Source of the DNA: Curvibacter sp. GWA2_63_95
GTDB lineage: Bacteria; Pseudomonadota; Gammaproteobacteria; Burkholderiales; Burkholderiaceae_C
Assembly (NCBI GenBank): GCA_001795455.1
Contig: MGPB01000021.1
Location: forward strand, 534,647 to 598,646
Length of the DNA: 64,000 nucleotides
Direction of reading: 5' to 3'
The position numbers and the translations under genes were made by a program. The notes under the pieces are model-generated. The model saw only the letters and a program-made list of their open reading frames with translations, was not told the origin of the DNA and did no database searches. Positions 51,393 to 59,012 of this stretch are shown here, in pieces (positions within the stretch are counted from its first letter, which is position 1; each line of letters opens with the position of its first letter).

Positions 51393-52042
51393 GGCGTGAA
51401 GTCCGGGCAACGGCTGGGCTGGGCCGCATCAAACGCGGGCAAGGCCATGCAGGCATCAAACGCCGCCATCGTCAGCGGCAAACCGCTCAGGTCGGTGTCA
51501 AAGCGGCGGGCGTTGAAGATTTGCGGCACCAGCAGGCAATCGGCCAGCGTGGGCGCATCGCCGTAACAAAAGGCCGTGGGGCGCAGGCCCTGGGCGTGCA
51601 GCACCTCCAACTGGCGCTCAAAAGCCAGCAGGCCCTGGCGCACCCAGTGGCGGTACCAGGTGGTCTTTTCCTCCTCCGCACATTCCAGCGTATGCCTGAG
51701 GTACTTGAGCACGCGCAGGTTGTTGAGCGGGTGGATCTCGCAGGCAATGGTTTGCGCCAGCGCCCGCACCTGGGCGCGGCCCAGTGCGCTGGCGGGCAAC
51801 AGGGGCGGTGTGGGGCGAGTTTCGTCGAGGTACTCGATGATGGCCATGGACTGGGTGAGCGTGTGACCGTCCACCTCCAGCACGGGCACCAGGCCATCGG
51901 CCGACAACGCGCGGTGGTCGTCCTGCAACTGCTCGCCACGCACCAGGTGCACCGGCAGGTAATCAAACGGCAGGCCTTTGAGGTGGAGCGCGATGCGCAC
52001 CCGGAACGAGGCGGACGATCGGCAGTAGTTGTACAGCTTCAT
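51389..52042 (-). CDS. maiA: Maleylacetoacetate isomerase / zeta-class glutathione S-transferase
   Basis: A 217-aa GST. The N-terminal thioredoxin-like domain starts KLYNYCRSSASFRVRIAL, the zeta-class SSxxxRVRIAL motif, with VPVLEVDG and QSMAIIEYLDE for glutathione binding; the all-helical C-terminal domain has FCYGDAPTLADCLLVPQIFN. MaiA normally isomerises maleylacetoacetate or maleylpyruvate. The FAH-family gene just across the divergent gap fits an aromatic ring-cleavage role. Confidence 0.88.
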   Translation of the reverse strand: MKLYNYCRSSASFRVRIALHLKGLPFDYLPVHLVRGEQLQDDHRALSADGLVPVLEVDGHTLTQSMAIIEYLDETRPTPPLLPASALGRAQVRALAQTIACEIHPLNNLRVLKYLRHTLECAEEEKTTWYRHWVRQGLLAFERQLEVLHAQGLRPTAFCYGDAPTLADCLLVPQIFNARRFDTDLSGLPLTMAAFDACMALPAFDAAQPSRCPDFTP

Positions 52043-52114
52043 GCCCGCGAGGATAAACCCGAAGCCGTTACCATTGGAGCCCCTCCCACTGACATTTCCC
52101 CGCCTGGAGCCCCC

Positions 52115-52417
52115 ATGATTCTGGAACTTGCCGACATCCGCATCCACCCCGGCCAAAACGCCGCCTTTGACGAAGCCATTGCCCGCGGCCTGCGCGACGT
52201 CATCTCCAAGGCCAAGGGTTTCCAGGGCTACAAGGTCAACAAGGGCATCGAGAGCCCCGAGCGCTACATCCTGCAAATCTTCTGGGACACGCTGGAAGAC
52301 CACACCGTGGGCTTCCGCGAGGGCGAGCTGTTCCCCCAGTGGCGCGCCATCGTGGGCCCCTTCTTTGCATCCCCCCCCGTGGTGGAACACTTTGACCTGG
52401 TGGTGAAGTCGGCCTAA
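52115..52417 (+). CDS. Antibiotic biosynthesis monooxygenase (ABM) family protein
   Basis: A 100-aa ferredoxin-like dimeric alpha/beta-barrel protein: LADIRIHPGQNAAFDEAIAR, AKGFQGYKVNKGIESPERYI, LQIFWDTLEDHTVGFREG. These match the ABM domain family, small enzymes or binding proteins acting on aromatic or quinone compounds. It lies 14 bases before the FAH-family gene on the same strand. Substrate unknown. Confidence 0.8.
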   Translation: MILELADIRIHPGQNAAFDEAIARGLRDVISKAKGFQGYKVNKGIESPERYILQIFWDTLEDHTVGFREGELFPQWRAIVGPFFASPPVVEHFDLVVKSA

Positions 52418-52431
52418 GGAAGGAACGCGCC

Positions 52432-53127
52432 ATGAGCTTTGTTGTCACGCCCCCTGCCATTCCGTCCATCCCCGTGGTGGGTGCGTCCGCCCGCTTCCCC
52501 ATCCACCGCATGTACTGCGTGGGCCGCAACTACGAAGACCACGCCAAGGAAATGGGCCACACCGGCCGCGAGGCGCCCTTCTTCTTCATGAAACCGGCCG
52601 ACGTCGCGCTGGTGGCCGAGGCCGGCCAGACCGTGGCCATGCCCTACCCCACGCTGACCAGCAATCTGCACCACGAGGTGGAGCTGGTCGTGGCCATTGG
52701 CAAGGGCGGTGCCAACATTGCCGCAGCCGACGCGCACCAGCACATCTACGGCTACGCCGTGGGCCTGGACATGACGCGCCGCGACCTGCAAAACGAGATG
52801 AAAAAACAAGGCCGCCCCTGGTGCATCGGCAAGGGCTTTGATTTCTCGGCGCCCATTGGCCCCATCACGCCCGCGGCCGAGGTGCCCGGGATCCACAGCG
52901 CCGCCATTGCTCTGCAGGTGAATGGGCAGGACCGCCAGCGCAGCACAACGGCCAAGCTGATCTGGAACATTGCCGAGACCATCGAACAGCTGTCCGCCGC
53001 CTGGACGCTGCAGCCTGGCGACCTGATCTTCACCGGCACGCCCGAGGGCGTGGGCGCCGTGGTGCGCGGCGATGTGCTGCTGGCCAGTGTGGAGGGGCTG
53101 CAGCCCCTGCACGTGCAGTTGGTCTGA
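52432..53127 (+). CDS. Fumarylacetoacetate hydrolase family protein (fumarylpyruvate hydrolase-like)
   Basis: A 231-aa FAH-domain protein: VGRNYEDHAKEMG, metal ligands in HHEVELVVAIGKGG, YGYAVGLDMTRRDLQ, GKGFDFSAPIGP and TGTPEGVGAVVRGD. It cleaves beta-diketo acids such as fumarylpyruvate or acylpyruvates. Together with the divergent GST it could process the products of gentisate or homogentisate cleavage, though no dioxygenase is in the window. Confidence 0.9.
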   Translation: MSFVVTPPAIPSIPVVGASARFPIHRMYCVGRNYEDHAKEMGHTGREAPFFFMKPADVALVAEAGQTVAMPYPTLTSNLHHEVELVVAIGKGGANIAAADAHQHIYGYAVGLDMTRRDLQNEMKKQGRPWCIGKGFDFSAPIGPITPAAEVPGIHSAAIALQVNGQDRQRSTTAKLIWNIAETIEQLSAAWTLQPGDLIFTGTPEGVGAVVRGDVLLASVEGLQPLHVQLV

Positions 53128-53135
53128 GCGCGCCC

Positions 53136-53681
53136 ATGCTGCGCCCCCCCATTCGCCATTGCAAACAGTGCGGTACCGCCGTGGTCTACCGCGTGCCGGA
53201 TGACGGCGACACCAAGGAGCGCGCCGTCTGCCCGGCCTGCAACACCATCCATTACGAGAACCCGCTCAACGTGGTGGGCACGGTGCCGCACTGGGGTGAG
53301 CAGGTGCTGCTGTGCAAACGCAATATCGAGCCGCGTTTTGGCAAATGGACCCTGCCCGCAGGCTTCATGGAGCTCAACGAAACCACCGCCGAGGGGGCCG
53401 CACGCGAGACCGATGAAGAAGCCGGCGCGCAGTTTGAGATGGAAGGCCTGTTCACCCTGCTGAATGTGGCGCGTGTGGGCCAGGTGCACCTGTTCTACCG
53501 CGCCCGCCTGACCAGCGACCAGTTCACCCCCGGCACCGAGACTATCGAGGCCAAATTGTTCCGCGAAGACGAAATCCCCTGGGATGAGATCGCGTTTCGC
53601 ACCGTCAAGGAAACGCTGGAACGCTACTTTGCCGACCGCCGTGCCGGCCACTTTGGCATCCATGCCCTTGACATTGTTTGA
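53136..53681 (+). CDS. Nudix hydrolase with N-terminal zinc ribbon
   Basis: A 181-aa protein. CKQCG and CPACN form a zinc ribbon in the first 40 residues, followed by a Nudix domain with a full Nudix box (GFMELNETTAEGAARETDEE then AG). The arrangement resembles NudC-like or ADP-ribose pyrophosphatases, but lacks the NudC-specific SQPWPFP sequence, so the substrate is open. It is 8 bases after the FAH gene. Confidence 0.88.
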   Translation: MLRPPIRHCKQCGTAVVYRVPDDGDTKERAVCPACNTIHYENPLNVVGTVPHWGEQVLLCKRNIEPRFGKWTLPAGFMELNETTAEGAARETDEEAGAQFEMEGLFTLLNVARVGQVHLFYRARLTSDQFTPGTETIEAKLFREDEIPWDEIAFRTVKETLERYFADRRAGHFGIHALDIV

Positions 53682-53811
53682 CGCGCTGCTGGGTCGCTGG
53701 CTGGACGACGGCCAGCGCGCGCAGTTGCAGGCTCGGTCGTACCAGGTCGGTGCTTTTGTGGTCTTCAACCTGCTGGACGATCCGGCCTGGCTGGCCCTGA
53801 TGTTTTGCTGA
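53662..53811 (+). CDS. Possible small protein of 49 residues
   Basis: An open frame MPLTLFDALLGRWLDD... ending DDPAWLALMFC that overlaps the end of the Nudix gene by 20 bases and stops 8 bases before the exonuclease gene. The composition is reasonable for an amphipathic small protein and the spacing fits an operon, but no ribosome binding site or homologue is recognised. Confidence 0.35.
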   Translation: MPLTLFDALLGRWLDDGQRAQLQARSYQVGAFVVFNLLDDPAWLALMFC

Positions 53812-53819
53812 ACGCTGCC

Positions 53820-54947
53820 ATGTTGCCCTGCTTTGTCATGCTGGATCTGGAGACCACCGGAGGCAGCGCGGTGCATGACCGCATCACCGAAATTGCGGCC
53901 GTGCGTGTGGAGCACGGCGTGGAGGTGGCGCGCTGGAGCACGCTGGTGAACCCTGGCGTGCCCATTCCCTCCTTCATCCAGAGCCTGACTGGGATCACCG
54001 ATGCCATGGTGGAAGACGCGCCCACATTTGCGCAGGTGGCGCCCCGGCTGCTGGCGCTGCTGGACGGCGCGGTGTTTGTGGCCCACAACGTGGGTTTTGA
54101 CCATGGCTTTGCGGTGCAGGAGCTGGCCCGGCTGGAGAAGCCGCTCAAGGTCAAGACCCTGTGCACCGTGCGCCTGTCGCGCAGGCTGTACCCGCAGCAC
54201 AAGGGCCATGGGCTGGACGCCATCATGCAGCGCCACGGCCTGCGCACCCAGGCCCGCCACCGCGCCATGGGCGATGTGGAGGTGGTGCTGCAATGGCTGC
54301 AGCTCGCCCAGGCCGACCTGGGCGCCGAGGCGGTGCAACGCGAAGCCTCAGCCCTGCTGCGTGGTGGCACCAGCGCCCCCGCCCAGCTCGAAACCCCGGT
54401 GGACGACATCCCCGATACCCCAGGCGTGTACCTGTTTTACGGCGAGGGCAGCACACCGCTGTACATCGGCAAAAGCGTGAACATGCGCACCCGCGTGCGG
54501 GCCCATTTCCAGAGTGCGGAAAAAGTGGCGCGCGAGGCGCGCATCGCGCAGGCGATTCGCCGTGTGGAGTGGCATGAGACCGCAGGCGAGCTGGGTGCCT
54601 TGTTGATGCAAACACGCCTGGTCCAGGAACTCAAGCCGCTACACAACCGCAAGTCCAGCAAAAAGGCCCAGGTGGACCTGGTGCAACAAACCCTGCAAGC
54701 GTGGCCGCACGCGGGCCGCATCGGCATCCGCGAGCACCATGCACGCACCGGCCGCACCGATGTGCATGTGTTTGACCAGTGGTGCTATGTGGCCACCGTG
54801 CACTCGGCCGAAGACCTGGACGATGTACGCCAGAGCCGGCAGGCGCTCACGTTTGACCTGGAAACCTACCGCGTGCTGGCCAAGCGACTGGCACCTCCCA
54901 TGGGCCGCGACAGCGCGGTCTTTCCCCTGGAGAACACCCATGGCTAA
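53820..54947 (+). CDS. DnaQ-like 3'-5' exonuclease fused to a GIY-YIG nuclease domain
   Basis: A 375-aa protein. Residues 1-175 are a DEDDh exonuclease: VMLDLETTGG (first Asp/Glu), FVAHNVGFDHGF, and HRAMGDVEVV near residue 145. Residues 195-290 are a GIY-YIG endonuclease domain of the UvrC/Cho type: GVYLFYGEGSTPLYIGKS, with the catalytic Arg/Glu region LVQELKPLHNR. This combination is known from DnaQ-Cho type repair proteins and suggests incision plus trimming of damaged DNA. It overlaps the EcsC-like gene by 8 bases. Confidence 0.9.
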   Translation: MLPCFVMLDLETTGGSAVHDRITEIAAVRVEHGVEVARWSTLVNPGVPIPSFIQSLTGITDAMVEDAPTFAQVAPRLLALLDGAVFVAHNVGFDHGFAVQELARLEKPLKVKTLCTVRLSRRLYPQHKGHGLDAIMQRHGLRTQARHRAMGDVEVVLQWLQLAQADLGAEAVQREASALLRGGTSAPAQLETPVDDIPDTPGVYLFYGEGSTPLYIGKSVNMRTRVRAHFQSAEKVAREARIAQAIRRVEWHETAGELGALLMQTRLVQELKPLHNRKSSKKAQVDLVQQTLQAWPHAGRIGIREHHARTGRTDVHVFDQWCYVATVHSAEDLDDVRQSRQALTFDLETYRVLAKRLAPPMGRDSAVFPLENTHG

Positions 54948-55518
54948 ACGCAGCCTGCCCTTGCGCGTGCAGATGGCCAACGCGATTCTGGAGCTGGTGG
55001 TGCAGGTGCCCCCCAGCAACGAACCCACGCAGCAGCACCCTGCCGAGCGCGCCCACGCCATTGCCAGGGCCACCGCGCGCAAGGCCAGCTTGCTGGCGGG
55101 TTCGCTCTCGCTGCCGCCGGGCTGGCTGGGCTGGGTTACCGTGCTGCCCGAGATGGTGGGCGTGTGGAGGCTGCAGGTGCAGATGGTGGCCGACATCGCC
55201 GCGGTCTACGGCCAGCACCACACGCTGGGGCGTGAGCACCTGCTGTACTGCCTGTTCAAGCAACTCTCGGCCCAGCTGTTTCGCGACATCGCGGTGCGCA
55301 TGGGCGAGCGCGTGGTGGTGCGCCCGACCACCCTCAAGGTGCTGCAGACCCTGGCGCAGAAGCTGGGCGGCATGCTCGCCGTGGCAGCGCTGCGCAAGGG
55401 TGCCTCTCGCTTTGTGCCACTGCTGGGCGCGGTCAGCGTGGGCGCGTATGCCTACTACGACACCCTGCAGGTCGCGCACAACGCCGTGGCCTTGTTTGAG
55501 AATAAAACAGGGGCCTAG
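54940..55518 (+). CDS. EcsC family protein
   Basis: A 192-aa protein with EcsC-like hydrophobic and helical regions: KASLLAGSLSLPPGWLGWVTVLPE, the WRLQVQMVADIAAVYG segment, and a C-terminal GAVSVGAYAYYDTLQVA. EcsC proteins are poorly understood; the name derives from a Bacillus gene next to an ABC transporter. Its last codons, including the TAG stop, come from a copy of the dispersed repeat, so the present C terminus may differ from relatives. Confidence 0.72.
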   Translation: MAKRSLPLRVQMANAILELVVQVPPSNEPTQQHPAERAHAIARATARKASLLAGSLSLPPGWLGWVTVLPEMVGVWRLQVQMVADIAAVYGQHHTLGREHLLYCLFKQLSAQLFRDIAVRMGERVVVRPTTLKVLQTLAQKLGGMLAVAALRKGASRFVPLLGAVSVGAYAYYDTLQVAHNAVALFENKTGA

Positions 55519-55558
55519 CCCCCGTGGATATTGCGCGAATAGCTATAAAAACAGGAGC
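55504..55558 (-). repeat. Dispersed 60-bp repeat, copy 10 (EcsC-PAP2 junction)
   Basis: Minus-strand read: GCTCCTGTTTTTATAGCTAT, TCGCGCAATATCCACGGGG, GCTAGGCCCCTG. The CTAG of the element gives the stop codon of the upstream gene, and its other end contains AGGAG six bases before the next ATG. Confidence 0.75.
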
Positions 55559-55563
55559 AATCA

Positions 55564-56454
55564 ATGAACATTCTGCATGACCTGCAGTGGGTATTGCCGC
55601 TGCGTTCGGACGCTGGCACGCAGTTGGCCATGGCCTTCTCGTGGCTGGGCTACGCCACGTTTTTGATGTTCTTCATGTCGATCGGCTACTGGGTGTGGAA
55701 CAAGGAACGGTTCTTTCGCCTGCTGGTGGTAGTGGCCAGCAACGCGCTGCTCAACGCTTACGCCAAAGACCTGTTCCAGGACCCGCGCCCACCGCTGGAG
55801 ATCCGCCTGGATGACCTGGTGGGTGCCAGCTACGGCCTGCCCAGCGGCCACGCCCAAATGGCCGTGGCCTTGTGGATGTGGCTGGCCTGGGAGGTGCGCC
55901 GTGCCTGGGTCTGGTGTCTGTGCAGCGCCATTGCACTGGGGGTGATGTTCAGCCGCATGTACCTGGGTGTGCACGACCTGGAGGACGTGCTGGGCGGCGC
56001 CTTGCTGGGCGGTGCCAGCCTCTTTGTGTTTGCCTGGGCCCGCCACCAACCCAGCCCGCTGCAGCACTCTCTGGGCTGGCAGTTGGCGGCCATTGTGGGC
56101 GTAGCCATGGCGGCGCTGTTGAGCTGGCCAGGCAGTCAGCCACCCGACTATGTCCCCATGCTCACGGCCTGGCTGTCCACCGCCACCATCTGCCTGCACT
56201 GGGATCGCCGAAAGCTGCGGTTCGCAGCGCCAACAGGCCCGGCCCGCGTCATCGGCGCGGCCCTGCTGGGTGCCCTGCTTTTTTGGGGTGAACAAAAGCT
56301 GCTCAAGGTTCTGGGCCTGCAGCTGCAGTGGGAGCCATCGTTATGGTCGGCTGTCAAAGGGATGGTCAGCGGTGTGTTTGTGGCACTCTTCGTTCCCTGG
56401 GTGCTTCGCACGGTGCGGCTGGCACCAGCGCACACGGCACCCGCCCTTCTCTAA
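55564..56454 (+). CDS. PAP2-family membrane phosphatase
   Basis: A 296-aa protein with six or more membrane helices and the three PAP2 motifs: KDLFQDPRP, the central YGLPSGHAQ, and SRMYLGVHDLEDVLGG. It probably dephosphorylates a lipid phosphate such as undecaprenyl pyrophosphate or phosphatidate. After the PAP2 core there are additional helices at the C terminus. The start ATG at 55564 follows an AGGAG located in the dispersed repeat. Confidence 0.9.
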   Translation: MNILHDLQWVLPLRSDAGTQLAMAFSWLGYATFLMFFMSIGYWVWNKERFFRLLVVVASNALLNAYAKDLFQDPRPPLEIRLDDLVGASYGLPSGHAQMAVALWMWLAWEVRRAWVWCLCSAIALGVMFSRMYLGVHDLEDVLGGALLGGASLFVFAWARHQPSPLQHSLGWQLAAIVGVAMAALLSWPGSQPPDYVPMLTAWLSTATICLHWDRRKLRFAAPTGPARVIGAALLGALLFWGEQKLLKVLGLQLQWEPSLWSAVKGMVSGVFVALFVPWVLRTVRLAPAHTAPALL

Positions 56455-56492
56455 CTACATTTCACGCGATTCCTACTGTTCTTACGCGCACC

Positions 56493-57071
56493 ATGGCCAA
56501 ACTGTTTTTCCGCTACTCGGCAATGAATGCCGGCAAGTCCACCTCGCTGCTGCAAATTGCCTACAACTATGAGGAGCAAGGCCAGGCTGTGCAGCTCTTC
56601 ACCGCCGGCATTGATGACCGCAGCGGCCGCGGCAGCATTTCCTCCCGCTTGGGGCTGCAGCGCCCGGCCAGCGTGTTCGACGCTGACACCGATTTCCTGG
56701 CCCTGCTCACGCCGCGCACCGACTTGGCCTGTGTGCTGATCGACGAGTCGCAATTTTTGACGCCCGTGCAAGTGCGCCAGCTGCACCAGATTGCCCACAC
56801 CGTGGACATTCCCACCATCTGCTTTGGCCTGCGCTCGGACTTTCAGGGCAACCCGTTTCCCGGCGCGGCCTACCTGCTCACGCTGGCGGACGACATCGAA
56901 GAAATCAAGACCATCTGCGCCTGCGGTCGCAAAGCCACCATGAACATCCGCATCGATGCACAAGGTCGACGGGTGTGCGAAGGGCAGCAGGTCGAGATTG
57001 GTGGCAATGAACGCTACCGGCAGGCCTGCGCGCGCTGTTTTTACCAAGAGGCTGACAATGGAAAAATCTGA
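56493..57071 (+). CDS. tdk: Thymidine kinase
   Basis: A 192-aa type II thymidine kinase: P-loop FRYSAMNAGKST, Walker B CVLIDESQFL, the lasso region RSDFQGNPFPGAAYLL, and zinc ligands CACG plus CARCF at the C terminus. It phosphorylates thymidine for salvage. The start ATG at 56493 matches the family; the frame extends upstream without homology. It overlaps the next small gene by 14 bases. Confidence 0.96.
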   Translation: MAKLFFRYSAMNAGKSTSLLQIAYNYEEQGQAVQLFTAGIDDRSGRGSISSRLGLQRPASVFDADTDFLALLTPRTDLACVLIDESQFLTPVQVRQLHQIAHTVDIPTICFGLRSDFQGNPFPGAAYLLTLADDIEEIKTICACGRKATMNIRIDAQGRRVCEGQQVEIGGNERYRQACARCFYQEADNGKI

Positions 57072-57387
57072 TAGTGCGCTGCCCCCGTGGCCCCAGGTCG
57101 GTGCGGGCCTCTGGACCCGTTGGTGGGGCTACTTGGTACGCTGGCTGGTATTCGGCGTGGTGGTAGGTGTGTTCCAGCCGGTAGACGATGGGGTCAACGG
57201 ACTCTGGCAACGCCTCTTGGTCCGCGTGGCACTGGGGCTCGCGTTCGGCCTGGTCGCGGCCACCGTATTCACCTTGGCAGAAAACACACTGAACGCCGCA
57301 CGGGTACGATGGAAAACGGGGCTTCTGGTGGTGCTGACCTGGGCTATCGTCAAAGCCCTGTTTGTAACTGCACTCGCCCTGGTCTAG
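57058..57387 (+). CDS. Small membrane protein, unknown function
   Basis: A 109-aa protein with three hydrophobic segments: YLVRWLVFGVVVGVF, VALGLAFGLVAATVFTLA and LLVVLTWAIVKALFVTALAL. The start overlaps the tdk 3' end (ATG at 57058), suggesting coupling. No family was recognised. It ends 21 bases before the convergent HTH gene. Confidence 0.65.
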   Translation: MEKSDSALPPWPQVGAGLWTRWWGYLVRWLVFGVVVGVFQPVDDGVNGLWQRLLVRVALGLAFGLVAATVFTLAENTLNAARVRWKTGLLVVLTWAIVKALFVTALALV

Positions 57388-57408
57388 AGGTCCGGGCCAG
57401 ACCAGGCC

Positions 57409-57843
57409 TCAGGCCAACAGCCGCCGCATGGCTTCGCGCTTGCCCATCTTCATCACCACGGCAATCTTCTGCTGCTGGGCGGCCCGAGGCTGGGCCTTGC
57501 CCCCTTCCCATTTGTGGACCGAAAGATAGGACACATCCAGCAGAGTGGCCATCTGGGCCTGGGTCAGACCCAGCTTGCCACGCAGTGCCGCAAAGCGCTC
57601 CGCGCTGAAGCGAATGCCCGGTGCCGCGACTGCAGGTGCAGCAGTGTCGTCCTGCGCGCGTGCCTTGGAGGCCCGCATACCAACCCTCACCGCCGCAGCC
57701 AACGCTTTGACCTCACGCTTGAGTGCGGCAATCTCGGAGCGATGGGCTGTCACGGTCTTGCGCAGGGCCAGCAACTCATCCTTGAGCTCCTTGCGGGCAA
57801 CGCGGGCGATCTCGGATTTGAGGGAATTGATCAATGAGCTCAT
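57409..57843 (-). CDS. XRE-type helix-turn-helix protein with N-terminal coiled coil
   Basis: A 144-aa protein. Residues 1-65 are a long charged helix or coiled coil (SLKSEIARVARKELKDELLA). Residues 85-130 form a Cro/CI-type helix-turn-helix: LRGKLGLTQAQMATLLDVS and SVHKWEGGK. This resembles small proteobacterial regulators and antitoxin-like proteins, but no toxin gene accompanies it. The ATG at 57843 is preferred; longer frames run into the terminator and tRNA region. Confidence 0.75.
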   Translation of the reverse strand: MSSLINSLKSEIARVARKELKDELLALRKTVTAHRSEIAALKREVKALAAAVRVGMRASKARAQDDTAAPAVAAPGIRFSAERFAALRGKLGLTQAQMATLLDVSYLSVHKWEGGKAQPRAAQQQKIAVVMKMGKREAMRRLLA

Positions 57844-57930
57844 GGGGAAGATACCAGTCCTGAAAGAGTGTCCATCAATGAAGTACCTTGGCATTCGATT
57901 GCAACCAAGCGCCCACGATTCTCCAATGAA

Positions 57931-57964
57931 AAAAGCCTTCAAGCATCACTGCTTGAAGGCTTTT
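57931..57964 (-). terminator. Rho-independent terminator after tRNA-Pro
   Basis: A perfect 14-bp stem (AAAAGCCTTCAAGC with GCTTGAAGGCTTTT) and 6-base loop, followed on the minus strand by further T residues. It lies 12 bases downstream of the tRNA 3' end. Confidence 0.92.
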
Positions 57965-57975
57965 GACATTTATCG

Positions 57976-58052
57976 TGGTCGGTGTGAAAGGATTCGAACC
58001 TTCGACCCCTTGCACCCCATGCAAGTGCGCTACCAGGCTGCGCCACACACCG
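57976..58052 (-). tRNA. tRNA-Pro (anticodon GGG)
   Basis: A 77-nt tRNA on the minus strand beginning CGGTGTGTGGCGCAGCCTGG, with D-loop GTAGCGC, anticodon loop ATGGGGT (anticodon GGG), T-arm GGTTCGAATCC and encoded CCA. The acceptor arms CGGTGTG and CACACCG pair completely. It follows the merR-like gene, as in other Comamonadaceae. Confidence 0.97.
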
Positions 58053-58089
58053 ATCGAGTCTCAAATTATAACCTCTGTTTGAGGCGCTT

Positions 58090-58539
58090 TCAGATTGCTT
58101 CGGCAAGAAGTTCACGAATCTCAAACAATTCCCGCTTGAGCTGCACCAACTCCATCGCTGGCAGGTCGGGTGCATCCACCAACTGGCTGTCTTCAAAGTC
58201 ATCCAAGTCCATGTCATCGACTTCAACGACTTCCAGACCATCGAGCATGACTTCGCCATTGCGCTTCTTGTCGCGTTCACTTTGCAGGAGCTCCTGCATC
58301 TTGTTGCGCGCACCGCTGATCGTAAAACCCTGGTCGTAGAGCAAATCACGAATCCGCCGAATCATCAGCACCTCGTGGTGCTGGTAGTAGCGGCGATTGC
58401 CACGGCGCTTCATCGGGCGCAGCTGCGTGAATTCCTGCTCCCAATACCGTAGCACGTGGGGTTTTACGCCGCACAAATCCCCCACCTCACCGATGGTGAA
58501 ATAGCGTTTGGCGGGAATGGGGGGGAGAGTTTTCTCCAT
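58090..58539 (-). CDS. MerR-family transcriptional regulator
   Basis: A 149-aa MerR-type protein. The winged helix-turn-helix at residues 11-80 includes YFTIGEVGDLCGVKPHVLRY, WEQEF, and RRGNRRYYQHHEV. The rest is an acidic region (EVVEVDDMDLDDFED) and a C-terminal helix with no metal-binding cysteines. This gene regularly follows ihfA in proteobacteria, and its target is unknown. It is about 110 bases downstream of ihfA. Confidence 0.88.
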   Translation of the reverse strand: MEKTLPPIPAKRYFTIGEVGDLCGVKPHVLRYWEQEFTQLRPMKRRGNRRYYQHHEVLMIRRIRDLLYDQGFTISGARNKMQELLQSERDKKRNGEVMLDGLEVVEVDDMDLDDFEDSQLVDAPDLPAMELVQLKRELFEIRELLAEAI

Positions 58540-58651
58540 TTAAATCAAAGCTGTACGAGGCAAAGCGCAGAGGTTACTCTAACTTTTACTCGCGTGCAAA
58601 GACCATTTTGCGGCCAGCCGCCAGATGGCGGTCGGGTGTTGCTAAACGGCG

Positions 58652-58978
58652 CTAAACCGTTCTGCCTTCGTCCTGGATTTGCTCTTTGAGCTTGTGGCTG
58701 GCATGAAAGGTCACCACGCGGCGTGCCTGGATGGGGATCGCCTCGCCGGTACGCGGGTTGCGGCCCGGCCGCGGCGCCTTGGTGCGGATCTGAAAGTTGC
58801 CAAAGCCGGAGATTTTCACGTCTGTGCCATCCACCAGGCTGGCCGCAATCAGGTCAAAGAACGAGTCGATCATGTCCTTGGACTCTCGTTTGTTCAACCC
58901 GATTTGCTCAAACAGCATGTCGGCCAACTGGGCTTTGGTCAGCGCCGGCGTTTCCAGGCTCTCAACAGAAAAATCCAT
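58652..58978 (-). CDS. ihfA: Integration host factor subunit alpha
   Basis: A 108-aa DNA-bending protein: TKAQLADMLFEQIGLNKRES, ISGFGNFQIRTKAPRPGRNP with the conserved Pro of the beta arm, RTGEAIPI and VVTFHASHKLKE. IhfA pairs with IhfB to bend DNA at regulatory sites. The ATG at 58978 is used; a longer start would overlap pheT and has no homology. pheT ends 34 bases upstream. Confidence 0.96.
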   Translation of the reverse strand: MDFSVESLETPALTKAQLADMLFEQIGLNKRESKDMIDSFFDLIAASLVDGTDVKISGFGNFQIRTKAPRPGRNPRTGEAIPIQARRVVTFHASHKLKEQIQDEGRTV

Positions 58979-59012
58979 GGTGGCTACAACCTTCTCGTGG
59001 GAATGGGTCAGG

